From assembly GCA_018402425.1 (NCBI GenBank), contig JAGYIZ010000007.1, positions 1-62,835 of the forward strand: 62,835 bases of DNA, written 5' to 3'. The notes under the pieces are model-generated. The model was given only the letters and a program-made list of their open reading frames with translations, searched no databases and was not told the DNA's origin. This document shows positions 20,023 through 28,703 of the stretch, one piece after another (the first letter of the stretch is position 1; each line of letters begins with the position of its first letter). Source of the stretch: Candidatus Atribacteria bacterium. Its GTDB lineage: Bacteria; Atribacterota; Phoenicimicrobiia; Phoenicimicrobiales; Stramentimicrobiaceae. Both the position numbers and the translations under genes were made by a program.

Positions 20023-20154
20023 ATATTTATGTGATTATTCTTTAATAAAATTATATCATATTTATAATATTTTAAAGCTTCTAAATATATTTTACCAGAA
20101 AAAGCAAACAGGTTATAATAAAAAGTATCTTTTGGATAGATCATTCTTTTTAAA

Positions 20155-20853
20155 ATGACGGAGGTACAAGAAATACGTACTATTATTTTTGATTTAGATG
20201 ATACTTTAATACAGACTTCAAAAATATATAACAAAGCCAGAAATGAATTTTCTGCCTTGATGTCCGAATTAGGATTTTTAGAAAACGATATACTGGAAAA
20301 GCTTGATGAAATCGATATTGGTCATATTTCCCAACAGGGTTTTGCCAAAGAACGTTATCCTTATAGTCTTATTAAGACTTACCATTATTACATTGAGAAG
20401 GCTGGCAAGGAAGTTGACTTGAAAATGGAAAAGAAAATTGAAAATATAGGATGGAAAGTATTTCGTCAGATACCCGAACAGGTAAAAGGGGCGGAGGAAG
20501 TATTAAGTTACTTGAGAAATAATTATATCCTGATATTAGCAACATTAGGGGATCCGGAAATACAAAACAAAAAAATATTTCATTCAGGGTTAAAGTCCTA
20601 TTTTTCTGCCATTTATGTTTTAAGCCATAAAACCGATCAGGAATACTTACAGATTTTAAAGGAACATGAACTGAAGAAAGAAGAAACCTGGCTTATCGGA
20701 AATAGCGTTCGTTCCGATTTAAACCCTGGATTAAGATTAGGTCTAAACTGTATTTTGATACCAGCTAATACCTGGAAATTTGAAGAAGAGGAACCAATCT
20801 CTGATAGATATATAAAATTAGATTATTTAACTGAAATCATAAATTATCTATAA
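20155..20853 (+). CDS. HAD-superfamily hydrolase
   Basis: This 232-residue protein has the HAD motif I IIFDLDDTLIQT at residues ~10-21, a helical cap, motif II ATLGD (~139), motif III lysine in SHKTDQEYL (~162) and motif IV LIGNSVRSDLNPGL (~183). It is not close to the two cupin-linked HAD proteins. Phosphatase activity is likely; the substrate is unknown. The ATG at 20155 has no upstream ribosome site; a GGAGG lies inside the frame at 20160-20164, so translation may begin at a rare codon some 8 bases later. Confidence 0.8.
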   Translation: MTEVQEIRTIIFDLDDTLIQTSKIYNKARNEFSALMSELGFLENDILEKLDEIDIGHISQQGFAKERYPYSLIKTYHYYIEKAGKEVDLKMEKKIENIGWKVFRQIPEQVKGAEEVLSYLRNNYILILATLGDPEIQNKKIFHSGLKSYFSAIYVLSHKTDQEYLQILKEHELKKEETWLIGNSVRSDLNPGLRLGLNCILIPANTWKFEEEEPISDRYIKLDYLTEIINYL

Positions 20854-20880
20854 ATAAAATAGAAACATTATTTTTTAAAT

Positions 20881-21798
20881 ATGAAAAAATATCCTTCTTA
20901 TCTTAATTTAAGCGAAACTGAATTGAAGCAACGTATTAAACAGGCCTACCAGAACCTTCAGTCTTGTCAGCTTTGTCCACATCATTGTGGTGTAAATCGG
21001 ATTGCCGGTCAAAGAGGCATTTGTCGTTCTACTGAACAGGTAAAGATTTCCAGTTCCAATCCTCATTTCGGAGAAGAGCCTCCCATTTCGGGAATACATG
21101 GTTCCGGAACCATATTTTTTACCAACTGTACCCTGCGTTGTGTTTATTGCCAGAATTATCCCATTAGCCAGCTGGGTCATGGTAATTTGATTTCAATATC
21201 AGAATTATCCCGGATTATGCTTGCTTTACAGAAACAGAACTGTCATAATATTAATTTGGTGACACCGACTCATTTTGTACCACAAATTCTTAAGGCAGTG
21301 GAACAAGCCAGAGCATCAGGTTTGCAGATACCATTTGTTTACAATACCAGTGGTTACGAATCAGCAAAAATATTGAAATTATTAGATGGCATCATTGATA
21401 TTTATCTTCCGGATGCAAAGTATGCTGATGATGTTATTGCTGAAAAATATTCTCTGGCAGAAAATTATTGTTCAGTAGCTAAAGAGGCTTTGAAGGAAAT
21501 GTATCGACAGGTAGGGAATTTAAAGATGGACAAAAATGGAATTGCTGTTTCCGGATTAATAATAAGACACCTGGTTTTACCTCATAATTTATCCGGTACA
21601 GACAGGGTGCTAAAATGGATTGCTGAAAATATATCTAAAGAGACTTATATTAGTTTGATGGCCCAATACTTTCCTGCTTTTCGAGCATCAAAACATTCCA
21701 AGCTTTCCCGTAGAATCAATAGGGAAGAATACAATAAGGCAAGAGAATATTTTGAAAAATGTGGTTTGACTAACGGCTGGATTCAACAACATAGTTAA
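20881..21798 (+). CDS. Radical SAM protein (PflX/COG1313-like)
   Basis: This 305-residue protein has the radical SAM cluster motif CTLRCVYC (C83, C87, C90) and extra N-terminal cysteines (C29, C32, C36, C48) in a segment CQLCPHHCGVNR. This layout is that of the putative pyruvate-formate-lyase-activating-like proteins of COG1313, whose targets are mostly unknown. It is a [4Fe-4S] enzyme expected to work anaerobically in the cytoplasm. It starts 27 bp after the HAD gene and may be cotranscribed with it. I see no glycyl radical enzyme in the window. Confidence 0.85.
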   Translation: MKKYPSYLNLSETELKQRIKQAYQNLQSCQLCPHHCGVNRIAGQRGICRSTEQVKISSSNPHFGEEPPISGIHGSGTIFFTNCTLRCVYCQNYPISQLGHGNLISISELSRIMLALQKQNCHNINLVTPTHFVPQILKAVEQARASGLQIPFVYNTSGYESAKILKLLDGIIDIYLPDAKYADDVIAEKYSLAENYCSVAKEALKEMYRQVGNLKMDKNGIAVSGLIIRHLVLPHNLSGTDRVLKWIAENISKETYISLMAQYFPAFRASKHSKLSRRINREEYNKAREYFEKCGLTNGWIQQHS

Positions 21799-21828
21799 TA
21801 AAGTTACATTTGAAAGGTAAATAGAACT

Positions 21829-22707
21829 TTGATAAACAAAAAAATCAAGATTAAAGCTGAAGTCATTTTATTGGGAGTAGTTATTATTTGGGGTTATACT
21901 TTCCCGGTAATTAAAAATGTATTGAATATCATCCCCCCCTTTACCTTTCTAACATATCGTTTCTTCCTGGCTTTCAGTCTCATATACCTGATTTTTAGAA
22001 ATCGGCTAAGAAGAATTAATTCATTAACAATCAAAAAGGGCTTTCTGATTGGATTGTTTCTTTTCCTTGGTTATTTTGGACAAACTGTTGGTACTCAGTT
22101 CACCACAGCAACTAAAACTGCTTTTATTACCGGAATTTCGGTTGTCATAGTTCCTATTATCTCCTATTTTTGGATTCGGGAAAAAATTTATCGCAATTCG
22201 GCTATTGGTGTACTTCTTGCCATGATTGGCCTTTGGTTGATGAATACTAACGGGACAATTTATCATATCAATTTAGGTGATTCTCTTGTTTTTTTAGGAG
22301 CAATTGGATTTGCTCTTTATATCGTTGCAGTGGATATTTATACTAAGAAATTGGATTATGTACAGTTAGTTTTTATACAGCTGATTACCGTATCTCTCAT
22401 GTCTTTTCTTATGGCAATAATATACGAAAAGGAAGCTCTTACTTTTTCCTATAACTCCTATGTTTGGTGGGCAGTCGTCTTAAATGGAGTTTTTGCTACT
22501 GCACTGGCTTTTTATTTACAGAATCGTTTTCAGAAATATTCCAATCCTACCAAGATTGCGATTATTTTTTCAGCAGAACCAGTTTTTGGTGCCCTTTTTT
22601 CGTACCTTATATTAGGAGAAACAATCGGTATTTTTGGATTTATTGGTGGGATAGCGATTTTTTCTGGTATGTTTGTTGCCCAGATAGAAAAGGCTGAAAC
22701 AATATAA
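21829..22707 (+). CDS. EamA/DMT-family permease
   Basis: This 292-residue membrane protein has ten hydrophobic segments and two EamA halves. Recognisable parts are the first-helix segment LLGVVIIWGYTFPVIKN, the TATKTAFITG turn and the second-half SAEPVFGALFSYLILGE. Members export amino acids, nucleobases or other small metabolites; no substrate can be named. The TTG at 21829 is preceded by GAAAGG, and there is no better start. Confidence 0.9.
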   Translation: MINKKIKIKAEVILLGVVIIWGYTFPVIKNVLNIIPPFTFLTYRFFLAFSLIYLIFRNRLRRINSLTIKKGFLIGLFLFLGYFGQTVGTQFTTATKTAFITGISVVIVPIISYFWIREKIYRNSAIGVLLAMIGLWLMNTNGTIYHINLGDSLVFLGAIGFALYIVAVDIYTKKLDYVQLVFIQLITVSLMSFLMAIIYEKEALTFSYNSYVWWAVVLNGVFATALAFYLQNRFQKYSNPTKIAIIFSAEPVFGALFSYLILGETIGIFGFIGGIAIFSGMFVAQIEKAETI

Positions 22708-22850
22708 CAAAATATTGTTTAAAATATTTTCCTCAAAAGGTTTTTTAAATGATTCGAAAAGTACAATTTCTCCAAGTAAGAAGATATTAATTTTTAAAGT
22801 TTTATATTTAAATAATATATTCTAAAATAGACCAAAGGAGGAGCATGATA

Positions 22851-23093
22851 ATGGTGTTCATTCCTATCCTGTTGACCTTGCTATCGTCTGAATATATCAG
22901 TCTGCAGGCGGCAGAGTTGGGGGTTAGGTACCTGCTGGATTAGTGCTTTTAATCAGGAAAAGTGAAGAGATCTTACATATTACCGATGATGTAACCGTCG
23001 TATGTCTGATGACTCTGGGATATCCCTGCAGGAGATGGATTTAAAAGTAGTCATAAGCCGTTAGATGAAATTGTCTGTTATAATTATTTTTAA
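22851..23093 (+). pseudogene. Nitroreductase C-terminal remnant
   Basis: A GGAGG and ATG at 22851 open a frame that soon stops, but pieces in all three frames spell the C-terminal half of a flavin nitroreductase: SEYISLQAAELG, GLGTCWISAFNQEK, ILHITDDVTVVCLMTLGYP-like text, then KPLDEIVCYNYF and TAA at 23091-23093. The N-terminal half is absent. Several small deletions are needed to join the parts, so this is a gene relic. It lies directly before the tandem repeat array. Confidence 0.68.
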
Positions 23094-23110
23094 GTAAGAT
23101 TATTCAGAAA

Positions 23111-23556
23111 TTTCCTCCCCTGACGAAACTTAGCTTTGCTAAGGTATCTCATGAAAGATATTTATATTTAGTTGAGGGGTTTCAGAATTTCCTCCCTGAC
23201 AATCCACGTCCTTTTACTGAAGTATCTCTGGATCTGGAAAGATATTTATATTTATTTGAGGGTTTCAGGGAATTTCCTCCTGACATTCTATCCTTTTACT
23301 GAAGTATCTCTGGATCTGGAAAAGATATTTATATTTATTTGAGGGTTTCAGAATTTCCTCCCCTGACGATACTGTCCTTTTACTGAAGTATCTCTGGATC
23401 TGGAAAAGATATTTATATTTATTTGAGGGGTTTCAGGGGAATTTCCTCCCCTGACGATACTGTCCTTTTACTGAAGTATCTCTGGATCTGGAAAAGATAT
23501 TTATATTTATTTGAGGGGTTTCAGGGGAATTTCCTCCCCTGACGATACTGTCCTGT
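23111..23556. repeat. Tandem array of ~77-88 bp units
   Basis: Six units begin with TTTCCTCCCCTGA or a shortened form at 23111, 23188, 23273, 23354, 23442 and 23530. Units 4 and 5 are 88 bp and nearly identical, earlier ones 77-85 bp and more diverged, and the last is truncated after ~27 bp. Each unit contains TACTGAAGTATCTCTGGATC and GATATTTATATTTATTTGAGG. At unit borders TCAGGGG and CCCCTGA can pair, forming a hairpin. No open frame crosses the array. It fills the gap between the nitroreductase relic and the small gene at 23591. Confidence 0.92.
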
Positions 23557-23590
23557 TCGTAAACTATAAAATACGAAGGGGGTATAAAAA

Positions 23591-23797
23591 ATGCGTAAAA
23601 CAATTTTAGAACGAACTAAAATCGGGGAATTTCTAAGTATTGAAGCTAATTTAAGTAGTGAAGACATAGATCTTATTCTTTATTCAGTGGACGTTGCATC
23701 CAATTGTGTATTTAAAAGAGAAGAATGGCAGGAATTTGTTAGAAAAGTTAATAAAATCGATCGGACATTTAAGGCACTAACTAAAAAAAATGATTAA
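23591..23797 (+). CDS. Hypothetical 68-residue protein
   Basis: I do not recognise this protein. It is small, charged and probably helical (MRKTILERTKIGEFLSIEA, then two predicted helices with KREEWQEFVRKVNKID), without membrane segments or cysteine pairs. GAAGGGGGT eight bases before the ATG is a good ribosome site, which argues it is real. It lies between the tandem array and a methyltransferase gene 55 bp downstream. Confidence 0.6.
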   Translation: MRKTILERTKIGEFLSIEANLSSEDIDLILYSVDVASNCVFKREEWQEFVRKVNKIDRTFKALTKKND

Positions 23798-23851
23798 AAA
23801 TTTCAACTGAAGGGATATATATTAATTATTTCATATTATTTTTATCGATTG

Positions 23852-24439
23852 ATGATTGACCCCTTGTTGACAGGGGTTAGAAAAATTATCAAGGATTTAA
23901 TTGAACCAAATAGCACAGTTATTGATATTGGCTGTGGAACCGGAGAGTTAGTTTTTTACTTATCTTCTCAAGCGAAAAAAGTCGTTGGTCTTGATATGAA
24001 TGAAGAAGGACTTAAATATTCCAGAATGAAGAAGAGAAGATTACAGATAGGCAATGTTGAATTTGTAAGTAAGGATGTAAATGATTCAGATTTTCTTTCC
24101 GGAGTCTATTTTGATTATGCGGTATTATCCATGGTTTTACATCAATTTAGCCTGGCAGAGGCAAATCAAGTTTTGAATTCAGCCAGGAGGGTTGCAAAAT
24201 ACATTGTTATGGTTGATTTTTCCTGCCCCTTACCAGGGAATGCTATTGGATGGGGTGCAAAGTTAATTGAAAGAATGGCCGGAGGTCAACACTATATGCA
24301 TTTCAAAGATTACCAGAGGCACAATGGCTTAAATTATTTTCTAGATTATCACCAATTAGCAATAATAGAAAACAGAGTTGGAGGTCTTGGTGATATTCGA
24401 ATTATAAAAGCTTTAGCAAAAAATTCTCAAGAAAGTTAA
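23852..24439 (+). CDS. Class I SAM-dependent methyltransferase
   Basis: This 195-residue enzyme has motif I VIDIGCGTGEL (~25-35), the acidic end of strand 2 in VVGLDMNEEGL (~50) and motif IV-like DYAVLSMVLHQF (~91). The C-terminal part includes MVDFSCPLPGNAIGW and GGQHYMHFKDY, which resembles UbiE-like and phospholipid N-methyltransferase relatives. The substrate is not known. ATG 23852 is preferred to the overlapping TTG 23849. It is 25 bp upstream of the ZIP gene and may share its transcript. Confidence 0.85.
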   Translation: MIDPLLTGVRKIIKDLIEPNSTVIDIGCGTGELVFYLSSQAKKVVGLDMNEEGLKYSRMKKRRLQIGNVEFVSKDVNDSDFLSGVYFDYAVLSMVLHQFSLAEANQVLNSARRVAKYIVMVDFSCPLPGNAIGWGAKLIERMAGGQHYMHFKDYQRHNGLNYFLDYHQLAIIENRVGGLGDIRIIKALAKNSQES

Positions 24440-24464
24440 CCAGAAAATTTGAGAAGGACTATTT

Positions 24465-25280
24465 ATGATAACGGATATATTAAGCCCCTTTCATCCAGTT
24501 ATGCAAGCCCTTATTGCCGGTATATTTACCTGGGGAGTAACTGCCCTGGGAGCAGCTGCTGTTTTTTTTGTGAAGGAAATCAATAGAAAGTTGCTTGATA
24601 CAATGCTGGGATTTGCTGCAGGTGTTATGATTGCAGCAAGCTATTGGTCATTACTGGCTCCGGCAATTGAAATGGCCGCAGAGGGCCCTTTGCCCAGTTG
24701 GCTTCCTGCTGCAATTGGCTTTATTTTGGGTGGAATCTTTCTGCGTGGAATTGATGCAATTTTGCCGCATCTGCATCCAGGTTTTCCTATGACAGAGGTT
24801 GAAGGAGTGCCTACTGCCTGGGAGAGAAGTACTCTGCTTATTTTTGCTGTTACTCTGCACAATATACCGGAAGGTTTGGCGGTGGGGGTGGCATTCGGAG
24901 CAGTAGCCGCCGGGCTGCCTGCTTCATCTATTTCGGCTGCTATTGTATTAGCTATTGGTATAGGAATACAAAATTTTCCGGAAGGTATGGCAATTTCTAT
25001 GCCTTTAAGAAGAGAAGGAATGTCTGCTATGAAAAGTTTCTGGTATGGTCAGTTATCGGGTATCGTAGAGCCTATCTCTAGTGTTATCGGTGCTTCAGTC
25101 GTCTTAATTGCCCGGCCAATTTTGCCCTATGCGCTGGCTTTTGCAGCCGGTGCTATGATATTTGTGGTAGTTGAGGAATTAATTCCTGAATCACAGCAGG
25201 GAGGATATTCTGACCTGGCCACTATGGGTGTCATGTTTGGATTTACGGTTATGATGGTACTGGACGTAGCATTAGGATAA
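24465..25280 (+). CDS. ZIP-family divalent metal transporter
   Basis: This 271-residue membrane protein has eight hydrophobic segments and both ZIP metal-site motifs: [14 protein letters not shown] (~130) and [17 protein letters not shown] (~168). It resembles bacterial GufA/ZupT-type ZIP proteins, which carry Zn2+ and other divalent metals into the cytoplasm. The histidine-containing loop [13 protein letters not shown] is typical. The gene stands after the methyltransferase gene; no metal-responsive operator was recognised. Confidence 0.92.
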   Translation: MITDILSPFHPVMQALIAGIFTWGVTALGAAAVFFVKEINRKLLDTMLGFAAGVMIAASYWSLLAPAIEMAAEGPLPSWLPAAIGFILGGIFLRGIDAILPHLHPGFPMTEVEGVPTAWERSTLLIFAVTLHNIPEGLAVGVAFGAVAAGLPASSISAAIVLAIGIGIQNFPEGMAISMPLRREGMSAMKSFWYGQLSGIVEPISSVIGASVVLIARPILPYALAFAAGAMIFVVVEELIPESQQGGYSDLATMGVMFGFTVMMVLDVALG

Positions 25281-25411
25281 AAATCTTATAACACCTCAAA
25301 ATTTACAAATCTGTGAAGATTTCAGGGAGTAAATCTAATTTCTTTATTTTTCTTATAAATATATAATAAATATATAAGTAATATATTATTAATATAATAG
25401 GTAAATTTAAA

Positions 25412-26039
25412 GTGAAAACAAGTGACATTTTGATGAATTAAAGCGACGTATTGTCTTTTTGAGTATAAACCCAAACAGGTACTCAGCGTTAAAGAGCTTT
25501 CCAGATTTGGTGTAAGCGCCATTCCATCCAGGAAACTCTTATATACGCCTGGAAGAAGAAAAACTTGATTGTTATTATTTAATAATATTGTCTATGTTAG
25601 TGATTTAGTTTCCAGGAATTAAAATGTTTTCAAGTACGGTTGTTTCTGTTGGGAATGGTTGGGGGAAATTAGCTACTAAAGAGAGCTAAGCGTGAAGAAA
25701 TTGAAGAGATGAAATTATTGCTTAGAAAAGATGAAAACAGAAAAAAACAGAAAAAAAATTATTCAGTTAGATGCCCAATTTCATGATTTATTTAATAAAT
25801 CAACCGGAAGTGAAGTATTGGCCGAAACCCTGGAGAAATTAAGAAATCGGCTAGGGCGTTTGTGGTATTTGGCTGAGAAAGGAGAAAGTTATTCTCTGCA
25901 GATTCCCGGAGAGATAGACAACTTAATTATAGCATTGGAGAGTCGGGACGGAGAAAAATGCAAACAGATCCTGGAAGAGCATGCCATTCATTTTATTGAA
26001 AGAATTAAAATTAATCTCTATAATGGTTACCCGATTTAA
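25412..26039 (+). pseudogene. GntR/FadR-type regulator, 5' half frameshifted
   Basis: The last 102 residues (25731-26039) are an intact FCD ligand domain (QLDAQFHDLFNKSTGS, EHAIHFIERI). Upstream, other frames give the winged-helix part: EYKPKQVLSVKELSRFGVS, then a damaged recognition helix, and KLATKRAKREEIEEMKLLL joining to the FCD domain. FadR-type proteins are metabolite-sensing repressors; this one lies 61 bp before the threonine-degradation genes and probably controlled them. At least three breaks occur between 25440 and 25740. A GTG at 25412 is the likely start. Confidence 0.75.
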
Positions 26040-26100
26040 GATATTATGGATATTTTTTTAATTTTCTAGAGTTTATGTAGAATTAATAGGAGGATTGGGA

Positions 26101-27081
26101 ATGAAGAAAATACTAATTACCGGTGCCACCGGACAAATAGGTTCCGAGCTAACATTGGCATTACGGAAAAAATATGGTTCGACTCAGGTGGTAGCAGGAG
26201 GTCATCCCAGCAAACCTCCTTCTGACAACCTAAAAGAGTCAGGTCCATTCGTTATAGTGGAATGTCTTGATATTGAATCTATCAGCAAGATTGTAGAAGA
26301 ACATCAGATTGATACTATCTATCACCTGGCTGCACTACTTTCTGCTAACGCAGAAAAGAATCCCAAATTAGCCTGGCAGGTTAATATTCAGGGGTTACTC
26401 AATGTTTTGGATGTGGCTAACTCTTATCACTGTGCAGTCTTTTTCCCCAGTTCTATTGGTGTTTTTGGGAGCAGTACACCCAAAAACAAGACTCCACAGA
26501 ATACCATTCAGCGGCCTTCTACCATATATGGCATTAGCAAATTAACAGGAGAATTACTCTGTGATTATTATTATCACAAATATAATGTTGATGTAAGAGG
26601 AGTCCGTTTTCCGGGTTTAATATCTTACGAAACACTTCCGGGCGGCGGCACAACAGATTATGCGGTGGAGATATTTTATGAAGCCATTACTAAAAGTCGT
26701 TATACCTGTCCCTTAAAAGAGGATACCTACCTGGATATGATGTATATGCCGGATGCCATTAAGGCGGCTATGCAAATTATGGAAGTTGATGGTAGAAACT
26801 TACCTCAAAGGGTAGGATACAATATTACTGCAATGAGTTTTTGCCCACGTGAGCTGGCGATTGAAATCAAAAAATGGATTCCCAGGTTTGAAGTAGAGTA
26901 TAATGTTGATAAGAGTAAGCAGGCTATTGCTGATTCCTGGCCTAACTCTATGAATGACCAGGTAGCGCGCAGGGAATGGGGTTGGCAACCACGTTATGAT
27001 TTACCAGGTATGACCAAAGATATGATTGAAAAACTAAAACTAAAATTGGGTAACAATAGGCATCACATCAAAATGCTTTAA
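26101..27081 (+). CDS. tdh: L-threonine 3-dehydrogenase, short-chain (SDR) type
   Basis: This 326-residue NAD-dependent enzyme belongs to the epimerase-like threonine dehydrogenases. The Rossmann motif GATGQIG (7-13), catalytic YGISK (Y143, K147) and the NITAMSFCPRELA and FPGLISYETLPGGGTTDYA segments are those of SDR-type TDH. It oxidises L-threonine to 2-amino-3-ketobutyrate, the substrate of the next gene's product. AGGAGG upstream fits ATG 26101 better than the in-frame TTG at 26095. The pairing with kbl makes the assignment firm. Confidence 0.92.
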   Translation: MKKILITGATGQIGSELTLALRKKYGSTQVVAGGHPSKPPSDNLKESGPFVIVECLDIESISKIVEEHQIDTIYHLAALLSANAEKNPKLAWQVNIQGLLNVLDVANSYHCAVFFPSSIGVFGSSTPKNKTPQNTIQRPSTIYGISKLTGELLCDYYYHKYNVDVRGVRFPGLISYETLPGGGTTDYAVEIFYEAITKSRYTCPLKEDTYLDMMYMPDAIKAAMQIMEVDGRNLPQRVGYNITAMSFCPRELAIEIKKWIPRFEVEYNVDKSKQAIADSWPNSMNDQVARREWGWQPRYDLPGMTKDMIEKLKLKLGNNRHHIKML

Positions 27082-27146
27082 TTCATCAATATTTTTTATC
27101 ACATATTGCGGAATATAAACACTTTCCAGAAAGGAGAAGATAAATA

Positions 27147-28379
27147 ATGAGTTTGAAAAAATTAGAAAAAGTTCTACAAGTTACTCTAGATGATTTAGAG
27201 AAAGAAGGACGTTTGAAGGGAAAAGAGTTTATTATTACCGATATAAGAAAAGCAAAAGGGGAACAAGGGCCCCGTTACTTTTTAAAAGGGAGAGAAGGGA
27301 AGCCATTTATACGAATGAATTCCAATTCTTATCTGGGACTATCATTAAAAAAAGAAATTATTTCTCCAGGGAAAGAATCTACTCGCCAATTCGGAACTGG
27401 ACCGGGAGCAGTACGTTTTATCAGTGGAACCTTTCAAGTCCATCGCAAGTTAGAACAAAAATTAGCTCACTTTCATCACAGGGATGATGCCATAATATTT
27501 AGTTCAGCGTATGCAACTGTGGTAGGTATTTTAGCTCCATTAATTTCCCCGGAAACAGTCGTTATTAGTGATGAATTAAACCATAACTGTATAATTAATG
27601 CTATTCGTTTATCTAAACCAGCTGATAAAAAGATTTATAAACATTTAAATATGACGGATTTGGAAATGGAGATTCAAAAGAGTATAAATAAGGCAGAAAG
27701 AATTATAATTGTCACTGATGGGATATTTAGTATGCGCGGTGATTATGCTCCGCTTCCGAAAATTTCCGAACTATCTCAGAAATATCAGGATAAATTTTCC
27801 GAAGGGATTGTCGTTGTTGTTGATGATTCTCATGGAGTAGGCTGTTTTGGTGCAACAGGCAGGGGAACAGAGGAATATACCGGAGCAGAAGGAGTCGACA
27901 TTTTGGTCGGAACATTAGGGAAAGCATTTGGAGTGAACGGTGGTTATGCTGTATCCAGTCAGACAGTGATAACTTACTTACGGGAAAACGCACCTCTTTA
28001 TATCTATTCCAATCCTATTTCTCCAGCAGAAGCCGCTGAAGCCTATCAGTCATTAGAGATGATGGAAAGTGATGATGGTCATATTATTCTGGACCATCTA
28101 AAACGAATGACCAAACGATTTGAAGCTGGTTTAAAAGAATTAGGTTATGAGATTATCGAAAGTGATCATCCTATTGTTCCATTGATGGTCAGAGATACAA
28201 AAAAAACAGCACAATTGGTTTCTTTTTTAATCGAGAATGGTATTTTAGCTACCGGATTGAATTATCCTATTGTTCCCAAAGGAGATGAAGAGATACGTTT
28301 CCAGGTTAATGCTGATCATACCCCACATGATATTGATACTGTGCTAGAAGTGCTGAGAAAGTGGAAAAACAAAAAATAG
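27147..28379 (+). CDS. kbl: Glycine C-acetyltransferase (2-amino-3-ketobutyrate CoA ligase)
   Basis: This 410-residue alpha-oxoamine synthase has the substrate loop MNSNSYLGLS (~52), GTGPGAVRFISGT (~80), DDSHGVGCFG (~226) and the PLP lysine in GTLGKAFGVNGG (~257). It cleaves 2-amino-3-ketobutyrate with CoA to glycine and acetyl-CoA. 5-Aminolevulinate synthase and AONS are relatives, but the upstream threonine dehydrogenase points to Kbl. The pair is separated by 65 bp with AAGGAGA before this start. Confidence 0.93.
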   Translation: MSLKKLEKVLQVTLDDLEKEGRLKGKEFIITDIRKAKGEQGPRYFLKGREGKPFIRMNSNSYLGLSLKKEIISPGKESTRQFGTGPGAVRFISGTFQVHRKLEQKLAHFHHRDDAIIFSSAYATVVGILAPLISPETVVISDELNHNCIINAIRLSKPADKKIYKHLNMTDLEMEIQKSINKAERIIIVTDGIFSMRGDYAPLPKISELSQKYQDKFSEGIVVVVDDSHGVGCFGATGRGTEEYTGAEGVDILVGTLGKAFGVNGGYAVSSQTVITYLRENAPLYIYSNPISPAEAAEAYQSLEMMESDDGHIILDHLKRMTKRFEAGLKELGYEIIESDHPIVPLMVRDTKKTAQLVSFLIENGILATGLNYPIVPKGDEEIRFQVNADHTPHDIDTVLEVLRKWKNKK

Positions 28380-28703
28380 CATCGAGTATGTAGTATCGTG
28401 TATCGGGTCAAAAACCGAAGACAAGAAATCTATTCTTGTTATTAATAGTTTTTTTATCCAATTTTTTCTTTTTAGAGATTAATATATTCCAAATGAAAAA
28501 GTATTTTTTTAAGTCACCAAGCGCTGGAATATTTTAAAATAAAACATACAGAAAAATCCATGATATTTTTTCCTAATTAAGAATAACGCTCCTATAGGTA
28601 TAATTTTGTAAAAATTAGCTATCATATTATAAATTGACTAAAAATATATAACCTTGGAATGATGTAACTCCAAACATGTAACACTGAGAAATAGGAGGTG
28701 TAG
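28380..28703. other. Intergenic region with a short repeat and weak hairpin
   Basis: It starts with imperfect tandem copies of ATCGAGTAT / GTATCGTGTATCGGGTC (28382-28410), a motif seen again at 38393-38423. A 7-bp hairpin ACAAGAA/TTCTTGT at 28422-28440, followed after a few bases by a T run, may end the tdh-kbl transcript. The rest is AT-rich; I see no gene and no promoter I would defend. Confidence 0.45.

Noticed and set aside
19821-20045. 74-codon + strand frame
   Set aside because: Lies antisense to the signal peptidase remnant, low complexity, no motif.
22464-22697. 77-codon + strand frame, Trp/Phe/Tyr-rich
   Set aside because: Out-of-frame reading of the EamA permease gene.
23111-23556. 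CRISPR array
   Set aside because: Whole 77-88 bp units repeat head to tail without unique spacers of constant length, and no cas gene is present.
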